The notes under the pieces are model-generated. The model made no database searches and was not told the origin of the DNA. It was given only the letters and a program-made list of their open reading frames with translations. A program made the position numbers and the translations under genes. Positions 44,870 through 56,550 of a DNA stretch of 64,000 nt are shown here, piece by piece (positions within the stretch are counted from its first letter, which is position 1; each line of letters begins with the position of its first letter). Source of the DNA: Celoporthe dispersa (taxonomy: Eukaryota; Ascomycota; Sordariomycetes; Diaporthales; Cryphonectriaceae); assembly GCA_016584495.1 (NCBI GenBank), contig WAID01000010.1, positions 496,001 to 560,000 of the forward strand. The letters are read 5' to 3'.

Positions 44870-45228
44870 TGCGTATAAACGATTCAAATTATAGTAACAT
44901 ATAGCTTTCTTAGACATTTGACGTATTATGCACCGAATTATCTCAACAACTTAAAAAAGATGTGCCTACGTCAATATGACGCCTGTCTCTTATGGGGAGA
45001 AATAGCGATTTGAGCACCAAAATGATTTACACAATGCTAACGATGTTTATGGGCAGAAAATATTGCGCGTTTTAGCCAGACCAATGTGGACCTGGACCTC
45101 TTCATGCGGACTGCAATCCTTCCTACAATTATTCTTCAAGTCGTGTGAAGCCTGTGATCTGCCGCACTTGCACTTCGGGTGTTGCGGATCCTTATAAAAA
45201 ACAAAAGTCTTCGCCCATGGCATCGGAA
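44870..45228. other. Spacer, no supported gene
   Basis: Convergent 3' ends of the EthD-like relic and the P450 gene. Nothing else was seen. Confidence 0.5.
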
Positions 45229-47042
45229 CTAGGAAAGATGCCTCGCACCTCTCATGTGAACCGAAACCATACAATCGTGCTGTTTCACAAACCAAGAACA
45301 CCGTGCAGGGAGCTTATGTCCCTCCCTAATTGGACCAACTAGGCTCAAGTCGAATTTCCTAACCAGGTGAGGAATGACTTTGGAGATTTCCAGCAGACTG
45401 ATATTCTTGCCAATGCAGGTACGTGATCCCAGCCCAAATGGCATAAGCAGTGCGTTCATTTCACGCAATTTCTCATCTGGCGCGTCGATCCACCTGTAAA
45501 TTAGGAGCTAAAGATCAGTGACCATCAAACAGATAAGACATCGGTTCAACCATGCTTTCCACAGAGACGAAAGCCACATTCAAGCTGCCACAGTGATAAC
45601 ACGTACCTCTCCGGCCGAAAGGCATCGGCATCGAAACCCCAGACTTCCTGATTGCGGTGTGCCACCCAAGAATTCAGTCCGACATTTGATCCGGCCGGGA
45701 AATACGTCCCGCATAGGGTGACGCCACCTGCTGGGACTTCCCTCCAGAGAGGCAGTCCCGTAGCGGGATGCAGACGAAGAGCCTCCTTCAAGACGGCCTG
45801 CAGGTAGGGGAGTTGCTGCGTCTCTTGGAACGTCGGAGGATCGCTCAACCGACATTCAGTATACGCCTCGTCGAGCTCCGCACGCAGCTTGGTCAGTATG
45901 TCCGGTCGCGACAAGATCTCGAATAACGCCGCGGTGAGCGTTATCGACGTCGTGTCGCTGCCTGCAAAAATGTTCGACGAGCACGCGCCTATTACTAGAA
46001 GGTCTGGGTCGACGCCTCCACGCAGCTTACTGCCTGGGCTGTCCGCCATTGCCAGCAGCTTGGAACAAAAGTCTGGTGGTGCCTGCATCTGCCGCAGAGT
46101 CCCGGAATCTTTGTCAAGCCCGTGTAGTAGATTCTTCTTGGCCTCGTTGATGCAGACTGTGGCGAACTCGAGCAGCTTGTTGGTGCCCTTGCTCATCCGG
46201 GACGCCAACCAGGCATGTGCGGGTAGAATAGCAGGAAACAGTCCGACAACTTGAGAGACTTCAAGAATGCCACCAAGGGTGGCTATGAGGCCGTTCACGT
46301 CTTTTTTGGAGTCCATGAAGCCGAAGGGTCGTGAAAACTAATAGGCTGAGCGTAAGCAGAACCAGACATGAGCCATTCTATCGTAAGGTTTTGACCTCAC
46401 CGTTATGGATCCGATCACATCAAATGCATAATACTGAAACCACCTTCTCATATCAAGGCTCCCTCCGATTTTACCGCAGTTGGCCAGCTCTTTACACAGC
46501 GCTTCGATGCAGTCGTTCACATAGGGCTCGTACCCGACTAGAGTAGACATGGAATAGAGGTTGGCATAGCGTCGACGTGCGGCACTGTGTTGCTCGATAT
46601 CTCTTTGTGCGAAGAGATTAACATCAATCAGCTCGTGAGGGACCCCCCACACTCTGTACCAATCGGACTTTATGAAATGTGTGCCATGACCATAGATGAT
46701 CTTGGCTGCTTCTGAATCATCGATGCTGTAGTACTCGGGGCCAACTCGAACGATTTTGCCTAGGAGAAAAGCGTAAAAAAATTCAGTCTCGACAGAAGTC
46801 AACCCAAGCCCATTAATCGTGATGCCATTCGTACCATAATTCTTATGCAGTTCAATGTTATCCTGGTGAAAATTGCCCTTCACCATTATATACGCCTGCC
46901 ACAGGTTTGTGAACCTCGCAGGCCATGGACCCGGTGCATAGGGGTATTTTTTCCATTGTCGAAATAAGGACAGAGCGTAGAACGATATAGAGAAAGAGAA
47001 CACCAGGCCTACGGCCGTGCGTGGTAGCAGCAGCTCGAGCAT
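45229..47042 (-). CDS. Cytochrome P450 monooxygenase (intact)
   Basis: Membrane-bound fungal P450, 545 aa, with three exons and no frame defect: 46401-47042, 45607-46337, 45229-45493. Introns are 46338-46400 (GTGAGG...ATTAG) and 45494-45606 (GTACGT...TTACAG). The N-terminal anchor contains VGLVFSFSISFYALSLF, followed by a Pro-rich hinge (YPYAPGPWP). The I-helix is IFAGSDTTS (AGSDTT at 339-344). The K-helix ExxR is EALR (399-402). FRPERW spans the last intron. The heme loop is MPFGLGSRTCIGKN with Cys484. The style (PHELIDVN, then HSAARRRYANLYSMSTL) resembles pisatin-demethylase/benzoate-hydroxylase-like fungal P450s. The regulator and PDR transporter follow upstream of it, which suggests oxidation of a xenobiotic, plant defence compound or metabolite; the substrate cannot be read from sequence. 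Confidence 0.92.
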
Positions 47043-47859
47043 ACTTGGCCAAGGATTTGAATCAAAGACAATGTAAGAAATGATAAGTCGCAGTGTCTCC
47101 CGTTCTTAGCAATAATGTTCTCAACAATCTTATAATCAGTACCAAGTCTAATCCTGTCTCCGGAGTTTTTAACGTAAATTGCTCGGCGCACCCCAACGGC
47201 AGCGGCGTTAGTCGGTGTCACGCCGGAATCCGTATATTCCTTGATCCCAGGTGTTTCCTATTTTTAAGCTTTGCGCGATTCATCTTGTGCAAAGTTTCGG
47301 TAGCATGGAGCACCTATGAGTCATCAGTATGGCCAAAAGAGGTCTCTTGAGCTGCAGATCTGGTAAGCGATCCATTTCAACGGACTGACTTTAAGGTTGA
47401 CAGCCCCTGGCAGCATAAGCTGTTTGACCTCTGAAACCCCACTGGTAGACGGTCATTGTCAAGGAATGTGTATGCGCGCCTTGGAAAAGATCGTTTTTAT
47501 GAAGACACATGAAAATAAAATCAAAAACATAATGAGTCTCTTAGATGACTTCGAAAACGTCCTCCTTGTCGCTAACCACAAGCCCTCCACTCCCCGCTGC
47601 TTTTGCCCTCCTTGCTCTGACCTTGTCCGTGCCGTCCTTTTAAATTAAGCTATTGACATAGCAACCTCCCGCAAATAAATGCTTTGTTTTTTTCTCTTCA
47701 TCGCTAGCTTTCTCTCCACTAGCAAGAGGCCTCAGCATTAGAGGAACCGGCATCCTGTAGACAACGCTTAAGGTATCCCCAAATATCGCTGCTGCCGGAG
47801 CGCTCGCCCTGTATATAATGGTTAACCAAGTGTCTTTTCCTGCTTCGAGCTACATCCAT
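47043..47859. other. Spacer and P450 promoter, no supported gene
   Basis: About 0.8 kb between the regulator's stop and the P450 start, both transcribed leftwards. No coding signal was seen. Confidence 0.5.
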
Positions 47860-50286
47860 CTAAAGCTCCCGCGCTTTCTGAATTGCGCAGTCTCCTAATC
47901 TGATGAGCTCCGTGATGAAGTCCTCCACCAATTTCATGTGCAGACTCTCTTTAGGGGTCAGCCTTCGTGTACGCATCTTCTTAATGAGCTCAGGCGCCGT
48001 CTCCAGGAGTTCGAGGTCATCCTGGGCTTGAGGATCACGGGGTTTAAGCAGGATATTACAGAAGAGTGTCAGGATCGCCGTCATCGGGTAGAAAAGCACC
48101 ATCCTAAAGCAGATCAGCATCAGTAAAGGTAGGATGGCAGGCAGGCCGTGCCAAAATAACACAATAACTGCGACTCACCAGAAAGACCCCCCGAGCAACG
48201 AGTGGACCGCGGCTCGCAGGTACAACAGTGTTGATCGACTGGCCTGAACAGTCAATTCCAGGCTCGATCCGACGCCATCCATGTCACCCATGCCGCCGTC
48301 TCCAACATTTGCCCATGCTTTGCACCTGCTTGTCGCTCGGTGTATCGTTGCCATCAGGTAGTAGTACTCAAAGTGGACGATGATGGAATGCATCCTCTTA
48401 GGCGGGGTCATGTCGCTAGGAGATTTTTGTGAGTCTCCAGCATGTAGGCCTACAGACTGTATCAAGCTCGGTCGCCACTCCTTGTTGACGGACATACGCC
48501 AGTTCTCGAGCTCGTTGTCTAGCTCACGGACGTCTCGTAGGAGCTCAGCGTCTGACTTGCGAAGGGACCTGGCCGAGTATAGGAGCTTGCCGGCTTTCGC
48601 CTTGATAAGACTGAGCTTGAGGTTTCCCGGTACAAACAGCGAGGAGGTCTCGGAGTCGTCCATTAACATAGGGTCAGCGTCCCACTGTGCCGTAAGAATG
48701 TCATCGTAATTATAGGGCAAGGATATATCGCAATAGTCGTCTTCAAGACACGGAGGCTGTCCCGTACGTAATGATATGTCTTTGTCAAAGGTATAGCACA
48801 GCCAAAACAGTCTGCGCAGGTGGTTTTGTGCTCCGTAGCTGTCACGGCCACTCCCATCGGTGCGGGTAGGACACAACACATGGGCACCGAGCATATAACT
48901 GAGACGACAGGCACAGGAGATGTGTACAGATGCCAGCTGCGTGTGGCCGGAAAACTTATGGTAGATGCCCTACTTACCATATTAGTGAGAAGTAGGACCA
49001 AATGCTCTCGTATCCGGAGAACTTACCAGCATCAACGCGATTTGAAGACTTGTGACGGTGGACTGGAGGAGGATTCGGGGCATCAGCTGTTGCGCTTTTG
49101 CAACGCATAGCTCGCCGTCGACCGGCACGTCCTCTATACTTCCCTCGAAGAAATGGAGGATGCCGATGAAGGAGAGCACACAAGCCTGGGCATCCAAGAC
49201 CTCAACTGACTCGGTGGTTTCGGGTTGTGAGTATGCAAGATCAATTGTCTCTTGGAAAGACGCGATTGGAACGATCGGGAATACAAGTCTCAGTGTTGTC
49301 GTCTTGAACAGCTGAAAGTACACGTCGGCAACCTTGCGTTGAGGCAACCCAAGGCTGAATATAGGCGCGATGGCAGCTTGGTTCGCAACATGGTGCTGGT
49401 TCTGCCACAGCGGTGCGACTAGAGATGGGAAAGCAGGCTTGGTCCCAGTCCTCTCCTGGATCCATTTACGGCCGTCGTGAGAGAAAAGAGGGATACCTTG
49501 GAAGGAATTGATGTCACCAAGCTGGTACCCGGCGAAATGAAGTTTTCCAAACGAGGCGTCAGGGGAGGGATCCGGTGACGAGGCTGAGGACGACGCGTGG
49601 TCAATGTGCGATGATGTCAAGCTAGCAGAGGATCTGCCACCAGCTGGCTGGCCTCGAGACGACCTTGAACTTGAAGACGCAGGGTCGGCCGACTGCAAGG
49701 ACCGCCGGTCGCCGACGGCATGAGACACGAGCTCTTCTAGGCGTTCTAGCCTTTGGGTCAGCTCGTTCTTGCCATCATTGGCCCTAGCGCAGAAGAGTTC
49801 ATTAGCTGCTCAGCCTTGCGGTGAGATTTCCACACCGGCGTATAATCACTAGGGGGGTCGGCTGGAGGTGAAGAACGTGTTCAGTGGGTGATGGAGGTGT
49901 CCAGGAGACAAATCTGTCCAATGGCGACTCACCTTTTTCTGTTGGATGCCCTGGGCTTCCTCAGCTTCATTGGTCGTGCATAGGTGCAGGCTATCCCGTG
50001 GTGCGAGCACCAATTGCAATGGGGAGTGTCACCATCGCAATGGATCTAACCAGCATCCGAACCAGTTCGTGTTAGCCTTTCCAAGAAGGGTTGTCTGTTG
50101 CCTCCTGCGACTTTGGAGTTGAAAAGGCCCTACCTTTCGCTTATAGCAAGAATCGCACGCACGCTTCTTTAATCCAGTTGTCCTTGCAGACACAGTTGGA
50201 AGCGACCCCGTCATGGGGAGATCAGGCTTTCCGCTCCCGCACATTCGTACCATACCCGGAAAGCACGCAGCGCCGTATCTCCTCAA
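47860..50286 (-). CDS. Zn(II)2Cys6 fungal transcription factor
   Basis: Five exons fit exactly: 50134-50286, 49933-50045, 49027-49783, 48179-48936, 47860-48103, giving 674 aa with all phases consistent. The binuclear zinc cluster crosses intron 1: ACDSCYKRK | IHCDGDTPHCNWC, then SHHGIAC, with spacing C-x2-C-x6-C-x6-C-x2-C-x6-C (Cys 44 to 71). A basic linker (RPMKLRKPRASNRK) and a short coiled coil (NELTQRLERLEELVSHAV) follow, as needed for dimeric binding to paired CGG/CCG half-sites. The rest is the fungal_trans regulatory domain (QNHLRRLFWLCYTFDKDISL, then RTGQPPCLEDDYCDISLP). The start could also be Met12 or Met25. It shares a 1.18-kb promoter with the PDR transporter, where a perfect inverted repeat with CCG-N9-CGG motifs lies. 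It is probably the local regulator of P450 and transporter. Confidence 0.92.
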
Positions 50287-50430
50287 TAGCTAGGACTTGA
50301 ATTTATCAGAAATTGGACGTTGGAGGACGAAACAAAAGTGGAACTAGAGGACCTGGGCACGGTCGAGGGACGACGTCTCACCGTCATTGGTTCGTTAAGT
50401 AAGCAGGGCCAGGAAAGTGCTGTATAGTCA

Positions 50431-50490
50431 CCGCTGAGTAAGCGGAGCCGGCTGTAAATCTTTGGACATCTGGCTCCGCTTACTCAGCGG
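50431..50490. promoter_or_regulatory. Perfect 19-bp inverted repeat with nested CCG-N9-CGG sites
   Basis: Left arm CCGCTGAGTAAGCGGAGCC (50431-50449) and its exact reverse complement (50472-50490) are separated by 22 nt. Each arm contains CCG-N9-CGG, an everted pair of the trinucleotides that Zn(II)2Cys6 dimers bind. The site lies 145 bp upstream of the regulator's proposed start and about 980 bp from the transporter's. Operator function is inference; the inverted repeat itself is direct. Confidence 0.55.
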
Positions 50491-50537
50491 AACGTGAGCC
50501 GAACTTGTTTAGAGTGTTTTTCTTGTGTGGAGCAGAG

Positions 50538-50569
50538 ATCCGCAGAGGCATCAACCACCTCTTGCGGAT
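50538..50569. promoter_or_regulatory. Second imperfect inverted repeat in the same promoter
   Basis: ATCCGCAGAGG and CCTCTTGCGGAT are complementary apart from one extra base, with a 9-nt loop. It contains CCGC/GCGG trinucleotides like those in the larger repeat 50 bp away. Confidence 0.4.
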
Positions 50570-51469
50570 TTATGAAGCCGAGAGGACAAATCCGCGCGGA
50601 GCTGAGGGCAAAGTGATCGTTCACAGGCGGTGGCAGCTCTATAGTCTCAGATTCTTTTCATGCTGCACAAACGTTCCCTGATAGCTCATGAAGCCAGGGG
50701 TTCAGCCGGGACAAGTAACTGGATAAAGGCGTCAAGGCCGAGACCCCATAATGATAATGATGATTGTTGTGAGCAATATCCAGCTTTAGTAACCTTGTCG
50801 CTAGACTGGCTAGTAGTGGCCCACTCATGTACGTACGCCCAAGACATGCGGCTCATATCTACCATTTGGCATTCCGACCCTCCCGGCTTTTGAACTAGCC
50901 TTACACCTCAGACGGACCCCATATCCCCATATTGATCGTGATAGGCAGAATATGAGACGACACCGCATCTCGGTGTAGTGTTCAGCTATCGGACCGCGAC
51001 GAGGCCCTCGGGACTCTTATTCGTCCGAACAGCGCCGGTTTACCTGGCGCTCTGTCTCGAAACGATGTTCAACCTTGGCCATTCACTCAGTTGGGCTTGG
51101 TGTCTTTACGGTCTAGTAATTATACGAAATGACATCTCAGCCCTATCCTTTCCTGTGGATACCCCTCGCGCGATCTTCTGTTGGTCTGCTCGGCTCCGCC
51201 GCCAGCGAAGACTACGCATAGTTCAAATATTCCGGGCTCCGATGTACATATTTATATTTGACGGAGTCGTCAGTCCCTCCAGAAAGTTTATAATTATATA
51301 TGAATATTCTGGCCAGGTTGCTCCCCTCCCCCCTCACCCGGTTCGCATACCGTCCTTCCTGAGTTCCGTCTCCTATCCCACCCCGATACACGACCTTAGA
51401 ATTTTCGATTAGAGTGCACATTGTTTAGTCACCCTAACTACAGCCGCACACTCCAGACGGTAGCTGAAA

Positions 51470-54400
51470 ATGGACAGTCGAACCCTGGCGCCTGGCGCCA
51501 GTGAGACTCAATATGTGGCGGAGAAACCATCCCAGGCCCAAGAGACAACTTCCCTTCACAACGAAGACTGGGAGCTGCGACCGGAGGTGGTGGCCTTCCA
51601 AGAGCGGGAGCAACGCTCGGGAGCACCAGGGCGAGGACTTGGAGTAACATGGAACAATCTCAACGTCCAGGTCGTCAGTGCCGATGCCGCGATCCACGAG
51701 AACGTCGGGTCCCAGTTCAACATTCCCAGGCTTTTGCAGCAATCTCGCCACAAGCCGCCGCTAAAGACCATCCTCGATGACAGCCATGGCTGTGTCAAAC
51801 CGGGAGAAATGTTGTTGGTTCTGGGCAGGCCGGGATCTGGCTGCACGACGCTGCTGAACGTTCTCTCTAATCGCAGGGCCGGGTTCCAGTCTATCACTGG
51901 CGACGTCCGCTACGGCTCGATGACCGCGGAAGAAGCGAAGAGATTCCGAGGCCAGATCGTCATGAACAATGAGGAGGAATTGTTCTTTCCCACTCTGACG
52001 GTGGGCCAGACGCTGGACTTTGCTACGCGGCTAAAGATTCCGGCCAAGTTACCCGAGGGCGTCTCCTCAGCCGAGGAGTACCGGAAAGAACAACGAGACT
52101 TTTCTTCTCCGATCCATGCGCATTGACCATACCCATGACACCAAGGTAGGCAACGAATTCGTTCGCGGTGTGTCCGGTGGAGAGCGGAAGAGAGTCTCCA
52201 TCATCGAGACCTTGGCCACGCGCGGCTCCGTTTTTTGCTGGGACAACAGCACTCGAGGCCTTGATGCGAGCACGTAAGTTCTTTCCTTGCTATCATGCCC
52301 AGAATCTCTCATCGAGCCGCCTCCGTTGACATGGCATGCTGTATTCAGTGCTTTGGAGTATGCCAAGTCCATCCGGGCCATGACAGATGTGCTGGGCCTC
52401 TCATCCATCGTGACTCTATATCAGGCTGGTAACGGCATCTACAATCTCTTTGACAAGGTTTTGGTCCTGGACTCTGGCAAAGAAATCTTCTATGGCCCGC
52501 TGCAGGAGGCCAGGCCTTTCATGCAGGACCTGGGCTTCGTCTGTGCCGATGGTGCAAATGTAGCAGACTACCTCACGGGTGTTACCGTCCCTACCGAGCG
52601 CAAAAGTCAGGCCTGAAATGATGGATTTCTTTTCCACGCAGCGCTACCGCGCTTACGTCCGAATATCAAAAATCGCCCATCTATACTCGCATGATCTCAG
52701 AGTACGATTACCCGGACAGCCAGGTCGCCAAGGCCAACACAAAACAGCTGCAGCAGGGTGTGGCCAGGGAGAAGTACCACCGGCTCCCCTGGCGGCAGCC
52801 CCTTGACCGTCGGGTTTGTGGACCAGGTAATAGCCTGCGTCAAGCGACAATACCAGATCGTCTGGGGCGACAAAGCGACCTTTCTCATCAAGCAGATCTC
52901 GACGCTTTTCCAGGCGCTAATTACCGGCTCCCTGTTCTACAACGCCCCCGACGACTCCGCCGGCCTGTTCATTAAGGCTGGAGCCCTCTTTTTCTCACTC
53001 CTCTTCAACTCGCTGCTCGCCATGGCTGAGGTCACCGAGTCCTTCAGCGGTCGTCCTGTTCTTATCAAGCACAAGAACTTTGCCTTCTTCCACCCCGCCG
53101 CTTTCTGCATCGCACAGATCGCTGCGGACATCCCACTCCTTCTGATCCAGATTTCAGTCTTCTCTCTTGTCCTTTACTTTATGGTCGGCCTAACCATGAC
53201 CGTTGGCGCTTTCTTCACTTATTGGATTCTTGTCTTCGCTGTCACGATGGTATGTCCACAATTTTATAAATAAACCTAAATTACTACTGACGGTACTTGA
53301 ACAGTGTATGACATCTCTATTCCGGGCCATCGGTGCGGCCTTTTCCACTTTTGACGGAGCATCTAAGCTTTCTGGTCTTGTTGTTATGTCCAGCGTGATG
53401 GTGGGTCTCTCCACCACTCAGTCGACATGCAACACTACATTATACGCATAGAATTCTGACCAACCATCCTTGACCATAGTACACGGGCTATATGATCCAG
53501 AAGCCCGAAATGCATCCCTGGTTTGTTTGGATCTTCTGGATCGACCCTCTAGCATACGGCTTCGACGCTCTGCTATCAAACGAATTTCACAGCAAACACA
53601 TCGACTGTGTAAGCAACAACCTTGTGCCCTCCGGTGCAGGCTACGACGAGACCTACGCCTCGTGCGCAGGCATTGGTGGTGTCGTACAGGGACAGACGTT
53701 TGTTACCGGCGACAAGTACTTGGCATCGCTCTCGTACAGTCACGCCCATCTGTGGAGAAATTTTGGTATTGTCTGGGCCTGGTGGGTTTTGTTTGTTGCC
53801 ATCACCATCTTCTGCACCTCGCGCTGGAAATCTTCCTCCGAGACTGGCCCATCTCTACTCATCCCAAGGGAGAGGGCCAAGGTTGCCAGGGCACTTCAGG
53901 TAGACGCCGAGGCCCAGAGCATCGAGAAGGACGCTGCCACCACCACTGGATACCTCAGTGGCGATGAGACAGCAGTGGAGACCAGTGGTCGTCAGATGAG
54001 CATTGATAAGCACCTCGTCCGCAACACATCCGTGTTCACATGGAAGCATCTCTCGTATACAGTCAACACACCGCACGGGCATCGTCAGCTGCTCGATAAT
54101 GTCCAGGGATGGGTGAAGCCAGGGATGTTGGGAGCGCTCATGGGTTCTTCAGGGGCTGGAAAAACGACTTTGCTGGATGTGCTTGCGCAGCGCAAGACTG
54201 ACGGCACAATTCGCGGGTCCATTCTTGTGGACGGACGTGAGCTGCCAGTATCCTTCCAGCGGTCTGCGGGTTACTGCGAGCAGCTCGATGTACACGAGCC
54301 CTTCTCAACAGTCCGGGAGGCCCTCGAGTTCTCTGCCTTGTTGCGACAGCCCCGCCACATTCCTCGTGGGGAGAAGCTCAAGTACGTCGACACGATCATC

Positions 54401-55931
54401 GAGCTCCTCGAACTTCATGACCTGGCAGATACTCTGATTGGACAGGTGGGTGCAGGACTGAGTGTTGAGCAGAGAAAGCGTGTAACGATCGGAGTGGAAC
54501 TCGTCTCCAAACCGAGCATCCTGATCTTCCTGGATGAGCCCACCTCAGGCCTGGACGGCCAGTCAGCCTACAACACTGTTCGCTTCCTCCGTAAGCTGGC
54601 CGATGTTGGTCAAGCTGTTCTCGTAACCATCCATCAGCCTTCAGCTCAGCTCTTTGCTCAGTTCGACACGCTGCTTCTGCTCGCCAAGGGAGGCAAGACG
54701 GTCTACTTTGGCGACATTGGCGAAAATGGGGCAGTTGTCAAGGACTATTTCTCTCGATACGGCGCTGCATGTCCAGACGAGGCAAACCCTGCTGAGCATA
54801 TGATTGATGTCGTATCGGGTCATCTCTCTCAGGGTCGTGACTGGAACCAGGTCTGGCTGGATTCCCCCGAGCATGCAGCAGTCACCAAGGAACTTGACCA
54901 GATCATTGCCGACGCCCAGGCGGGCCCACCAGGCACACTAGACGACGGCCACGAGTTCGCCATGCCCCTCTGGGAGCAGGTCAAGATCGTAACAAACCGG
55001 ATGAACACAGCGCTGTGGCGCAACACCGACTACATCAACAATAAGTTCGCTCTCCACGTCTCTAATGCGCTGTTCAACGGATTCTCCTTCTGGATGATTG
55101 GCGACTCCATCACCGACCTGCAGCTGCGCCTCTTCACCATCTTTAACTTTGTCTTTGTGGCCCCTGGTGTCATCAACCAGCTGCAGCCACTCTTCATCGA
55201 GCGCCGCGATATCTTTGAGGCACGCGAGAACAAGTCCAAGACGTACTCGTGGTTTGCCTTCGTCACGGGTCTGGTTATCTCCGAGTTTCCCTACCTTTGC
55301 ATCTGTGCTGTGCTCTATTTTGTCTGCTGGTACTACACCGTGGGCTTTCCCTCCGAGTCGACCCGGGCGGGCGGCACCTTTTTGTCATGCTCATGTACGA
55401 GTTCGTGTACACAGGCATCGGCCAGTTCATCGCAGCGTACGCACCCAACGCCATATTCGCCTCGCTGGCAAATCCAGTGATCATCGGCACACTGGTCTCG
55501 TTTTGTGGCGTTCTGGTACCGTACGGCTCCATCAATGTCTTTTGGCGGTACTGGATGTACTGGCTAAACCCCTTCAACTACCTCATGGGCAGCATGCTGG
55601 TCTTTGATGTCTGGGACACCGACGTCGACTGCAAGAAGACCGAGTTGGCCATTTTCGACCCCCCAACGGGACAACCTGTGAGGCGTACCTGGCGGACTAC
55701 ATGAAGGGCAGCGGGATCCTGAGTAACCTTCTGAACCCGAGCGCCACGAGCGGGTGTGAAGTATGCCAATACCGCGACGGTAGTGGCTACCTCGAGACCC
55801 TGAATTTGAAGTCCTACTCCTACGCCTGGCGGGATGCGGGGATCGTGGTTTTGTTCGCATTTTCCAGCTATGCCTTAGTCTACGCGCTGATGAAGCTGAG
55901 GACCAAGATGAGCAAGAGGGCTGAAGAGTAG
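51470..55931 (+). CDS. PDR-type ABC transporter (ABCG full-size), six single-base frame shifts
   Basis: Plasma-membrane pleiotropic-drug-resistance efflux pump with layout NBD-TMD-NBD-TMD. Exons are 51470-52273, 52349-53249, 53305-53400 and 53480-55931 (introns 52274-52348, 53250-53304, 53401-53479). NBD1 has the PDR-type Walker A LGRPGSGCTTLLN and signature VRGVSGGERKRVSI. NBD2 has GSSGAGKTTLLDVLAQRKT, the degenerate signature GAGLSVEQRKRVTIGVEL, and LIFLDEPTSGLDGQSAY. TMD pieces and the extracellular Cys segment are present. The end reads SYAWRDAGIVVLFAFSSYAL. Shifts lie at T4 52100-52103, A4 52602-52605, near 52655, C4 52786-52789 (each one base extra), and T5 55379-55383 and C6 55659-55664 (each one short). 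Correcting all gives 1,416 aa, the normal PDR length, and every intron phase then agrees. The gene is either functional with assembly errors or newly dead. Divergent from the Zn2Cys6 regulator. Confidence 0.85.
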
Positions 55932-56550
55932 AGACAAGAAAGTAAGCTTTCCTACATGTACATAATTTTTTCTTAGAGAGAGGGGGCGGGGGGCATTTTT
56001 TTCTTTAGACTAAGGCTAACCTACTACGTGGGAGTAAGGAGCGGAATTTCGCGATTTAATTCGAAATACAAAAATTGGCGACGACCTCGTCGCCAAAGGC
56101 TTCAAGGAGAATAGACTAGATATTTCAATGTCAGTACCATCAATGAAATCAATACCAATAGTTGGAGGAGGGCGACGGTAGCCTAGTAGAGTTTCAGCCA
56201 GTTTTGATCCTACCGTTTCTTGGAAGTAATCTCACCTGATCTTGACTCGTTTATGGTCATTGCTGAGCTGCAGAAAGGCGGCAATGCATACAATATGATC
56301 CTGACTACGTGCTCTCATATCCATCGAATATATATGTGTGAGGACGAGAAGCCCAAAGTAGAGACCCTGATTCATCCATAACCTGGTAAGCCCGGTTTGT
56401 TTGTTTGTTTGTTCTATTTAACGCCAGGTGAAGAAGAAGCGTAGCTATCTTCCTTAGAGACCTCCCGAGGGATATGAGGCGCGCTGAGCTAAGCTATGGG
56501 TTATTTCAAGAAAACAGCTTATTACTTATCCAGCAACTCGTTGAGTCATA
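55932..56550. other. Intergenic, no supported gene
   Basis: 3' flank of the transporter with a G-rich tract near 55980-55995 and a GTTT repeat (TTTGTTTGTTTGTTTG) near 56397-56412. No coding signal. Confidence 0.5.

Larger units (their letters stand above)
50287..51469. other. Shared divergent promoter of regulator and PDR transporter
   Basis: No gene was found in these 1.18 kb. Two inverted repeats (50431-50490 and 50538-50569) lie nearer the regulator. Confidence 0.55.

Noticed and set aside
48380..48709. Plus-strand 109-codon frame inside the regulator
   Set aside because: Antisense to exon 4 of the Zn2Cys6 gene, which is continuous and motif-bearing.
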